Positions 1-8,324 of a stretch of 52,923 nucleotides of DNA are shown one piece after another. Each line of letters opens with the position of its first letter. Position 1 is the first letter of the stretch. Below the pieces are notes generated by a model. It did not search any database. It was not told where the DNA came from and saw only the letters and a program-made list of their open reading frames with translations. Source of the stretch: Jaapia argillacea MUCL 33604 (taxonomy: Eukaryota; Basidiomycota; Agaricomycetes; Jaapiales; Jaapiaceae); assembly GCA_000697665.1 (NCBI GenBank), contig KL197759.1, positions 42,986 through 95,908 of the forward strand, written 5' to 3'. Position numbers and translations under genes: made by a program.

Positions 1-324
1 GCAGATCCGAGGCAGAGCTTGTACTGGGAAGAGAGAGAGGGGGGGAGAGGGAGAGGCATCGAAGAACTATAGCGCACCTCGGGCTTTTAAACGGAAATTT
101 TCGTCAATCCATCAGATGATCGTGTCGCATCAAACCCGAGGCCTTATCCATCTCCAAATCACGGTCGCGGACGAGGTCGGCAGTCGGAGGGAGACGTCCG
201 ACGTGGATTCGGGAGGTGGACAAGAGTGCGCAAGCCAGATGGTGAGGTTGTAAGTGGCGATAACGCTGACATCAGGCTGGGCTTGGTCATGTAAGAGATT
301 GAAAGTGACAACAAGTCTGAGGCA

Positions 325-392
325 ACATTGGAAGTGGATTCAAGACGTTCAAAAGCCTGGGGCGACATTGAAAGTGGATTCAAGACGTGTGG
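325..392. repeat. Short degenerate tandem repeat, about 41-bp unit
   Basis: Two adjacent copies share the core cattggaagtggattcaaga / cattgaaagtggattcaaga, about 41 bp apart. A weaker third match (gattgaaagtgacaacaag) begins near 296. The repeat lies just beyond the truncated end of the neighbouring reductase fragment. I see no gene in 1-483: the open frames there are short and match none of the families in the window. Confidence 0.5.
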
Positions 393-483
393 CGGGTTTG
401 TTGGACTCTGCCAAGCGCTTACAAAGTCACAGTTTCCTTGTAAGGTCCAACAGGTCATACAGTTCCCCCGCCGATTTTGTGAT

Positions 484-936
484 GGACATACTCCGTCACA
501 ACCTTCCAATCAATCGTCTCCCTTGGGACTAACACTCGCTTTTGCTGGGTGTTGGAAGGACTCTTTGAGGGCAGCGACGTGGAGACGGGCGGCGTCCCTG
601 ATATCGGCCGAGCCAACGCCAAGGTTTGGCATGGTGCCGTTGATCAACGAGTAGATATACGCGTTGGTGCTTAGAGCTGATATGCTCTTTTCGGGGATGA
701 GGAATCCTGGTGCGAAAGGGCCGAAGATGAATGGAGGTAACACTGAGTGGTTGATGGGGAGTCACAATGGGTCGAAGACCTTTGCAGAGCATAAAAGAGA
801 GGTACACGCATTAGTGGTAACGTCAAGGTGAGGATGTTGCTTGGCAAAATACCAAACGGCCCTTTCGGCAAGTGCCTCGGACGCAGAATAAGCCACCATA
901 TCGGCAGCGCCGGGTTTCAGAGCGTCCTGTTTCGTT
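484..936 (-). pseudogene. Truncated, frameshifted reductase fragment (copy of reductase B)
   Basis: On the minus strand this matches the middle of reductase B (2871-4251) almost base for base: the end of exon 6 (ALAERAVW-like), the intron, and most of exon 7 (FIFGPFAPGF, then SADIRDAARLHVAALK). Near 567, five bases present in B are missing, so the frame after VAALK is lost. Homology stops at 484, where B would continue for about 70 residues, and at about 936, so the whole Rossmann N-terminus (TGASGFLG) is absent. It cannot encode a working enzyme. I infer a relic of the duplications that built this reductase family. Confidence 0.85.
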
Positions 937-1243
937 GTACAGTTCCCCGCCGCGGAGCTCTCCCCAAGCCAGAACTCTGATATCGACTCTATCTCCTGCA
1001 AACACCGATGGTCATTTCCTCGCTCCGTCCTCTGCTCATCTTATCCTATCCACTAGTACTGTGTTCACTGAAATATGGCCCCCCTCGGCGTTGGCCGCCG
1101 AAGTCTCAAGTTATTCTTGTGCGAACGGTGACTGGGAAGTTGGAACCCACCCAGCAAGGGAATGCCATCTAATGCTTGCCTCCGTACGGGCTTAGGAATC
1201 ACCTGTTGTCAGGGCAGGCTCACCAACGGCGCCTAAAGTGGAA
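937..1243. other. Intergenic stretch between reductase fragment and gene A
   Basis: I see no gene here. The small open frames, including a 107-residue plus-strand frame over 872-1195, resemble no known family and overlap the decayed reductase fragment. The stretch presumably carries upstream control sequence of reductase A. Confidence 0.5.
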
Positions 1244-1251
1244 TATATAAG
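1244..1251 (+). promoter_or_regulatory. TATA box of reductase A
   Basis: TATATAAG lies 110 bp upstream of the ATG at 1354. The other reductase genes have TATA-like boxes 65-110 bp from their ATGs, which supports the assignment. Confidence 0.6.
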
Positions 1252-1353
1252 GAAGGCATCGATGGATTCGTTGCTTCGCGAACGCCTGTCAGAACTACTA
1301 CCTGCCCGTCTTACAGACCCTACCAATCACTCATCTGATACAAATCGAGTAGA

Positions 1354-2778
1354 ATGACTCTTGCCAGCAAGCCGCTTATCTTGGTACGTATTGTGACCAA
1401 GTCTGACCTCTGCGCCTCGCATCCGCCACTGTTTGCAGGTTGTTGACGACCTCGCCAACTTAGGTCACCGGCGCCTCTGGATTTGTTGGCTCGAATGTCG
1501 TCTACGAAGCTTTAAAAGCAGGCTACCGCGTCCGAGGGTCAGTATAACTTTACCCTCCAAACCTTGCCTCACGTTTATCTCGTGCAATCACAGGACAGTA
1601 CGCTCCAAGAAGGTAGACCTCATCAAGGAAGCATATGCGACTTATAAGGAACAATTCGAAGTGACTCTAATCGATGATGTAGCCAGTAATGATTTCTCTG
1701 TTGCTCTTAAAGGCAGGTGCCTATCCCCAACCCCGCCAGTGATGACAAGAATTCTAAAATTGCTAGTTTTTTAGATGTCGAGGCCGTCGTTCACGTCGCA
1801 TCTCCCCTGCCTTGGGCCACCAATCCAGAGAAAACACTGGATGTCAGTCTCAGTCTCATGACCGGTAGCGCTTACTGACGAGCCTGCCAACGCCAGGGTG
1901 CTATTAACGGGGCATTGAACGTGCTTCGCCAGGGAGAGGCAGTAGGTATAAAGAAGTTCGTCGTTACGAGCAGCCTTTGGGCGTTCTTTACGGCCTCCGA
2001 TCCTAAGGTTTACTCTGACCACATTATCACCGACAAAGGTGGGCAAATAGATGTCTCGTCCTAATTATTGGTAACATTGGGCTGAGGCCAATGAACGCGC
2101 AGACTGGAACGCCGCCACGCAAGAGCAAGCCCTCGCCCCGGGCGCTCCTAGAGTGTTTGTCTACGGGACATCCAAGACACTTGCCGAGAAAGCCGTCTGG
2201 GAGTTCGCCGCTCAACATCCCCATATCGATGTCACTACAAGTAAGTGCTGCCTCGTCCCTTCTCTTGCTACAGAAAACCAAAGCTCACGTAATATCCAGT
2301 TGGCCCACCCGTCATCTTCGGGCCATTCGCTCCAGGTTCCACTCCCGGAGGACCCACGGAGTCGGCGCTCAGCACAAACTCGTTCATCTATGGTTTGTTG
2401 AACGGAACTCTCCCACCAGATATTTGCCGACTCTCTGTTGACGTCAGGGATGTTGCTCGCGCCCACGTCGCTGCCCTCACCGCGCCAGATCATACTGATT
2501 TCCCTAACGGACAGGATCGAAAGAGAATATTGGTGGCTGCTCCTACTCTAGATTGGAGAGTTGTGGTTCAGTATTTAGGAGAAAAGAGGCCTGATGTGAA
2601 GAGTAGGTTACCCACCGTTGAAGATCCCCCGAGGCAGTTGGCCTCGATAGACGTAAGTCGGGCGAGGGAAGTGCTGGGGTTTGAGAGCTTCATTCCGGGG
2701 AAAGAAGCCATTTTGGCTTCCGTCGATGATTTGCTACGGTTGGAAGGGGAGTGGGAAAGGAACGGTTTGAAGGTGTGA
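1354..2778 (+). CDS. NAD(P)-dependent extended-SDR reductase A (GRE2/dihydroflavonol-4-reductase type)
   Basis: Predicted soluble oxidoreductase reducing a carbonyl (aldehyde, ketone or flavonol-like substrate) with NAD(P)H; the substrate cannot be read from sequence. Exons 1354-1383, 1464-1537, 1594-1716, 1767-1842, 1897-2038, 2103-2240 and 2300-2778 join to 1,062 nt, or 353 residues, the usual family length. Visible features are the Rossmann nucleotide motif VTGASGFVGS after the first exon, FVVTSS, a YGTSK that supplies the catalytic Tyr-x3-Lys, then IFGPFAPG and VDVRDVARAHVAAL. It is the most diverged of the five reductases. Intron 3 uses a shifted acceptor that adds about three residues (SFL) before VEAVVHVASP. 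It ends 92 bp from the convergently transcribed reductase B. Confidence 0.9.
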
Positions 2779-2870
2779 TCGTGGAAATGTAGCATATTCT
2801 GTTGATTCTTCAACGTGAATTACCACTATCGTACAGTTATATAAGTACAATATGGAACCGAACACGGAAC

Positions 2871-4251
2871 TTAAACTTTCCTCGACCACTGATTCTCGAA
2901 TCTCAACAAATCATCAATCGCGGCAAGCATCGTCTGCTGCCACGGGATGAAGGTCTTGACCCCAAGCCACTCCCTCGCCCGAGTAGTATCCAGAGTCGCA
3001 AATGGGCCAGTAAGGTTGGCGACACCCTTCGTCGACGGTAATCTGTCTTTCAACTCAGGTCTCTGCTCGGCGACATACTCCGTCACAACCTTCCAATCAA
3101 TCGTCTCCCTTGCGACTAACACTCGCTTTTGTTGGGTGTTGGAAGGACTCTTTGGAGTGAGGGCAGCGATATGGAGACGGGCGACGTCCCTGATATCGGC
3201 CGAGCCAACGCCAAGGTCGATTGGCATGGTGCCGTTGATCAACGAGTAGATATGTGCGTTGGTGCTTAGAGCTGATATGCTCTTTTCGGGGATGAGGAAT
3301 CCCGGTGCGAAAGGGCCGAAGATGAATGGAGGTAATACTGCGTGGTTGATGGGGGTTCAGAATGAGTCGAAGATGAGAGAGAGGTATACGCACCGGTGGT
3401 GACGTCAAGGTGAGGATGTTGCTTGACAAAATCCCAAACGGCTCTTTCAGCAAGCGCCTTGGACGCAGAATAAACTACCATATCGGCAGCGCCGGGTTTC
3501 AGAGCGTCCTCTTTGGTCGCTGGGTTCCAATCTATGTTTGCACGGTGTATCAGACTGAATCAACAATATTGGACTATTCAACCGACCTTTGTCAGTGAAT
3601 TCGTACTCTGTGTAGAGTCGGGGATCAGAAAGCGAGGTAATCGCAGCAACGCTACTGGTGACAACGAAATTTTTGATGCCTGCCTTCTCGGCTTGGCGAA
3701 GAACGTTCAAAGCGCCGTTAATCGCGCCCTAAATCCAGTCGACATCTCAGCGGGGAGATTTGGGAGGGGAAGTAAGGGCCTCACGTCGAGAGTGTGTTCG
3801 GCATCGACTACACCTACGAGGGGAGAAGCAACGTGGATGACGGCTTCAACACCTGAAGGGTGAGGGTTCGCTCGATGTGGTTTCCCTACATAATATTTGG
3901 AAGTAAAATGTACCTTTGAGAGCCTGGGTGAAGTCACTAGTAACTATATCGTCGATAGGTGACACCTCGAGCTGATCCTTGTATTTGGCATATCCTTGCT
4001 TCACGAGATTTACTTTCCCAGATCGCGCGGTTCTGGAGATAGATTGAGAGAGCGATACGGAGGGGGTACATTGCTACTTACCCTCTGACACGATAACCTG
4101 CTTCCAAGGCTTCATAAACAACATATGAGCCGAGGAAACCAGAGGCGCCAGTGATCTGGAACAACGAAACCTCATCAGACGAGGTTCTATTGGACTTTCA
4201 TGGAGGAAGAGTGCATACCAAGATGAGAGGTTTGTTTGAGTGGGTCGCCAT
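2871..4251 (-). CDS. NAD(P)-dependent extended-SDR reductase B
   Basis: Same enzyme family as gene A, with the same seven-exon layout. Exons on the minus strand are 4251-4219, 4155-4082, 4032-3914, 3852-3785, 3728-3587, 3531-3394 and 3337-2871. They total 1,041 nt, or 346 residues, with no broken frame. The start ATG gives MATHSNKPLIL, then ITGASGFLGSYVVYEALEAG (Rossmann fold), FVVTSS, the catalytic YSASK, LPPFIFGPFAPGF and SADIRDVARLHIAAL. Intron phases match genes A and C-E. The fragment at 484-936 is its closest relative. It is divergent from histone H3-1, with about 1.3 kb between the two ATGs. Likely cytosolic; substrate unknown. Confidence 0.93.
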
Positions 4252-4334
4252 GACTGAGAGATGGGAAGGATTTGTATGGGTTCAACGTCCGCTTATTCAA
4301 AGGGAAGTTGCGAGCTATGGAGCGACTTCCCCCC

Positions 4335-4342
4335 CTTATATA
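4335..4342 (-). promoter_or_regulatory. TATA box of reductase B
   Basis: On the minus strand this reads TATATAAG, 84 bp upstream of the ATG at 4251. It sits in the region shared with the divergent histone gene. Confidence 0.6.
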
Positions 4343-4689
4343 CGCAAAGTCAATCAAAACTCAGAGACCATTGAAACATTGATGAATCAGCCATATTTCA
4401 TTGAACACGGCCAGCTTCGGGGAGAGATAGATAGATAGAATTCGCCGAGGGAGGTGAGGGTGAACTTTGCGATGTATTGGCTTGGTGGCGTGGGAGTAAA
4501 CGTCGGACTGTCACATTGGTCACATTTCTCCTCCCTCATCTCAGCCGGAGACTGGAGTCACTTTGCACCTCTAGATGCGCCATCTCAGCTTCCCTTGTTT
4601 TCATCTCGCCTCCGGAGCCCACGCCTTGTCTTGAGATGTTCCCCTTTACTGAGTCTATTGTCCTATCCCTATCGAAAATCATGGACGGT

Positions 4690-5460
4690 ACGGCCAAATT
4701 TGCTTGAACGGAATTGTCACAGTTCTCAACCGAGTATCAAATCCAGCAATACAATTCTACGATATAGAACCGTTTCGCGGATATGTTTCCTCTTACCCCT
4801 CTTGCCCCATCTGTAACTTGTCTAAGCTGGATACTTGGACTCATCCCAGTCGACCTGGACGGAATTTGGAAGCATACCCCACAACCGCTTTACGAATCAC
4901 ACAATCGAGCACCTCCATACGGGAAATATTGTGTCGCCCGTAACATACAACCTCGAGGTTTCTGGCAATTGCCAATCTCGGACGATCATGCCTACAGGAA
5001 ACAGTGCCTCTGTTGCTTTGCCCCTGCACCTGTACCCCTGCTGCACCCCTGCCCAACTAGGCGACTGCCACGCCGCTCCGCTTCGCCCCCACTTCGGCAC
5101 TTCACTCTAAAATTCCCACTACCATCTTCAGCATGGTCCTTGGATTTCAGTCAATATATGGTCTCTTCGGCCCAAGGGCTCCGTACCTCCTCAACTGCCA
5201 ACGCAACATAGGACCTCTATAAACTCGACTTCCGGGCTCATGTTTCCTTTCTCGACTCTGGGTTCGGCTGACATCGCTGCCTTGCTCAGTTTTCTACCTC
5301 AGGGAATTACTACGCTGTCCTACGTTTTCTCAACAGCCTTAGGTTTGACCTCGAAGTCTGATTCACGAGTCACTCCCAACCATGGGACGTCAATTCTCGC
5401 TGCCGGTTTCCTGATGATCACATGACGGCCAATTTCCATCTTATATAAGGCGTTAGGACC
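4690..5460 (+). repeat. Histone H3 upstream region, duplicated inverted at about 49.75-50.5 kb
   Basis: The sequence from about 4690 to the H3-1 TATA box matches the reverse complement of the H3-2 upstream region. For example, aatcgagcacctccatacg occurs in both, followed in each by gaggtttctgg and gccaatctcg. The divergence is substantial but order is kept for about 770 bp. No convincing gene lies here: the open frames of 60-142 residues are not conserved as protein between the copies. I infer co-duplicated 5' flank of the histone gene. A third, partial and inverted copy lies at about 8060-8262. Confidence 0.75.
5429..5449 (+). promoter_or_regulatory. CCAAT and TATA elements of histone H3-1
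   Basis: CCAAT at 5429 is followed by TATATAAG at 5442-5449, about 94 bp upstream of the ATG. The H3-2 gene has the same pair (CCAATTTCCATC then TATATAAGGC), so the core promoter was copied and kept. Confidence 0.65.
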
Positions 5461-5493
5461 TGCCAGTTGCATTCACCAACTTCTTGACCCTTA

Positions 5494-5519
5494 ACCACCA
5501 CCACCACCACCACCACCAC
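5494..5519 (+). repeat. (ACC)n microsatellite in the H3-1 5' UTR
   Basis: A run of about eight ACC units lies between the TATA box and the ATG. The H3-2 gene has a shorter run (about four units) at the same place, so the repeat length has changed since duplication. Confidence 0.8.
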
Positions 5520-5542
5520 TTTCTTCAATCCAGGCACTCCTA

Positions 5543-6202
5543 ATGGCTCGCACTAAGAGTACAGCTCGTAAATCCGTCGGCGGTAAGACTCCCCGCCACC
5601 AGGTATGCCACATCCTTAATAGTGTGCTCGTCGCTATCATAACTTACCTTTGTTGTCGTTGAGCTCGCCGCCAAGATCGCACGCAAGACTGTACAGGTTA
5701 GTCGTCTCGATCTGTCCCCAATCCATCTTTTCGTCGTCATGCTTCCTCTCGACCATCTTTCAGAACACCACCGGTGGAGTCAAGAAACCTCATCGTTTCC
5801 GCCCCGGGACTGTCGCCCTCCGCGAGATCAGGCGTTATCAGAAGTCCACTGACCTCCTCATCCGCAAACTCCCTTTCCAACGTCTCGTTCGTGAGATTGC
5901 GCAAGAGTTCAAGGTTCGTTACCGTCACCGTTCTTGATCATCCGCTAAGTCACCTTGACGCCGCCTTTTGTTGGGAGTAGACCGATTTGAGGTTCCAGTC
6001 GTCCGCCGTTGCCGCCCTTCAGGAGGCGTCGGAATCGTACCTCGTTTCACTCTTTGAGGATACCAACCTTGCTGCTATTCACGCGAAGCGCGTCACCATG
6101 TCTGTCTCTTTTCTTCTTATCTTGGAGTTAATGTTTCTGACCTATTCTAGTCAACCCAAGGACCTTGCTTTGGCTCGTCGTCTCCGAGGGGAGAGGGTGT
6201 AG
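5543..6202 (+). CDS. Divergent histone H3 variant (H3-1)
   Basis: Encodes a nucleosomal core histone of 137 residues, one more than standard H3. Exons 5543-5602, 5664-5696, 5764-5913, 5981-6099 and 6151-6202 total 414 nt. The histone fold is nearly canonical ([18 protein letters not shown], then [20 protein letters not shown], and LRGERV at the end). The tail is unusual: [20 protein letters not shown], with S for Q5, V for T11, T for A15 and H for K18. Exon 2 then reads [11 protein letters not shown] and the next exon NTTGGVKK, giving one extra residue between K27 and K36. K4, K9, K14, K23, K27, K36, K56 and K79 are kept. It is not CENP-A: there is no long loop 1 or divergent alpha-2 helix. 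A DNA transposon follows 124 bp after the stop. Confidence 0.93.
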
Positions 6203-6326
6203 AGTCGTCATATGAGCGGACTCTGTCGTGTTTGAGGTGTTGATCACCAGGCCCTTTGTATGATGTTTGTGATGTTGTGATGTATCGTCATAGATATGCA
6301 AAGTCATGTCTGTTCCATTGTTACGG

Positions 6327-7880
6327 CTAGGGCTCCGATCCGTACAGTACATACGTGGATACTGGCACCCGTAAACGGATACGACCCGTTCAGTAATTAC
6401 GTGGGAACTTGGGAAATACTGTACGGGCTCCCGGATTTACTGCCAGTATTTTTACGGGCGTACAACCGTACTTACGCGTTATCAAGGCTCCGTAGGACCA
6501 CCCCTGTGGGAACCCTTTTCTTACCATAAACGGTTGGATGAGCTTGTCGTCATCCTTACATCTTAACCGCCACGTGAGCAACTTCTTTCGCCTCAAAGCT
6601 TCTATTGCCAAATTGAGTGAATACATCTTTCTTACCGTATACACGGCAGTACTTACGGCCACGGAGAGATACGGTCAGTACTGTCCCACGCCCCCTACTC
6701 GGCCATTCGTCTCTCCACGCCCTCCTATTCTCTATACACAGAATTTTCTGCTAGTACCATGGAATAGACAATCCCAGCATCCTGTCTCCCAAATTTGAAG
6801 CAAATCGGTCCAGTATTGAAAGAGAAATCATCTGGTGAAGTTGACCAAGTCCAATTCCAGCATGAAATCTCACGTGCTCAAGCTGCCCTGCCCTCCTTTG
6901 CTCTCTCCCACTCTCAATGCGATCTCGTTTCGCTTCATTCAACGACTAGCTTACACCATTAGATCTCTTCTTTCAACTGGCTTTTTCTCTTTCCTCAAAA
7001 TTGCAATCATCTCTGAGATATCAGCTTCGGACTGGGGCGGCTCGGGGATTGCAGGGTTTTGAGAGGCTGGTGGAGACTGGAGGCTGGGACTTGAGATTGG
7101 GCAGGAGTGTCTTTCAATTTGCTGTGGGTTCTTCTATCAGCCTTTGAGTCTGCGACACACATGTTTTTAGAATTTTTCTGCGCTACGCCAATACTGGGGA
7201 GGCCTATCAAGATGAAGGTGCCGTTTTCCCCTTCTCCCCCACTCACGAAGGAAGGTTACTTGCTCGTGCCATTCTGTCGCCTCAAAACCCCTCCCATGTG
7301 ATTCTATGACATCCCAGGTCCACAAAATACCGTTTCAGCTGCTGTTTGCATTCCTCCCCATTATCTGGCCTCACTTTCTTTGCCACAACCCTCCTCACAC
7401 CCTATTTTTCATCTGGGGGACCGATTTTGCGCCCGTATTTTATGCTTATGTTGGCTCTGAAGGTCCCCAATGTTCTTGTATTATGTATATTGGTTCACTA
7501 TGATACTCTACGAGCCCAAACGACCCATCCATACCAATCCCACCTCCCATTGTGACACATGGCCGAGTACCCGGTCACAACACAGTTTCGCACCCTCCCA
7601 CCCAAAATATTCGTAGCACGTTTTCATTCAATTCAAAAATAAGTTTGCCAGTGCTCATACATGAGCATGAAGGTATACTACACACTAGAAAATACTGCTT
7701 AGGATTCAGTGGAAGGATGGGAAAGATATTGACGAAATTCGGTAGAGTGGCCGAGTAGTAGGCATTGGACAGTACATTGTACGGGTGGAGCCGTACTTCA
7801 ACCGTTTTTATACGGCCCGTCAGAATTTACGGCCGTCTCTGTACGGCCCGTTCCCGTATACTGTACGATCGGAGCCCTAG
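6327..7880. mobile_element. Non-autonomous TIR DNA transposon, 1,554 bp, target duplication TTACGG
   Basis: The left end starts CTAGGGCTCCGATCCGTACA. The right end, read in reverse complement, starts CTAGGGCTCCGATCGTACAG. That is 14 perfect terminal bases, then a near-match with one base offset. Both sides are flanked by the direct repeat TTACGG (6321-6326 and 7881-7886). Both subterminal zones are packed with short motifs built on CCGTAC and TACGGGC, as in transposase-binding arrays. No transposase frame is visible; the longest open frames are under 90 residues and resemble nothing. The H3-3 and H3-2 3' flanks lack the insert and run straight across the site, giving paralogous empty sites. 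Superfamily is not assigned. Confidence 0.88.
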
Positions 7881-8059
7881 TTACGGCCCCCAAGCTTCCG
7901 TGGTTGTAACCGCAAAACTGGTACCCATCTTCCCACTTTTTCCTCTGAGATCGGATATCCCGAGCGCATCAAATCTGCTATTTAGTCTTTTTATACGGAG
8001 GGACTTGTGTAGCAGCTGCTTGTACTACACATCTACTTCACTTCAAAGAATTCAATCTC

Positions 8060-8262
8060 GAGGTTCTATGGTACAAGCAATGCGACACTTCACGCATGGA
8101 TGAGCTTGATTGTCTGATTCATAAAGTGGCTTCCAAATTCCGCCCTCGTCCGCCAGTGATGACAAGTATCCAGCTTAAACAAGTTCCATAACAGACAAGA
8201 GGGCTAAGAGAGGACATATTATGGCTCGGTATTGTCCAATAATGCTGCTGGGTTTCATATCT
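8060..8262 (-). repeat. Inverted partial copy of the histone H3 upstream region
   Basis: This reads, inverted, like the H3-1 5' flank around 4745-4960: agtatccagctta then acaagtt, and later cgcatggatgagcttgattg, resembling the corresponding flank. It also matches the H3-2 flank in the orientation of 50220-50430 (atggtacaagca, gggtttca). It therefore lies inverted on the far side of H3-1 and its transposon. No coding potential is conserved in it. Confidence 0.7.
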
Positions 8263-8324
8263 ACAAGTCCAAAAATCGAACTAATACACGACATCCTTAC
8301 AAGAAACTCAAATACACATTCTCT

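Noticed and set aside
5543-6202. H3-1 as a centromeric H3 (CENP-A)
   Set aside because: The alpha-2 helix and loop 1 are standard H3, and the tail is a modified H3 tail with K4, K9 and K27. CENP-A would differ most in those fold regions.
6538-6798. Coding sequence inside the DNA transposon
   Set aside because: The frames are below 90 residues and show no transposase motif; the element looks non-autonomous.
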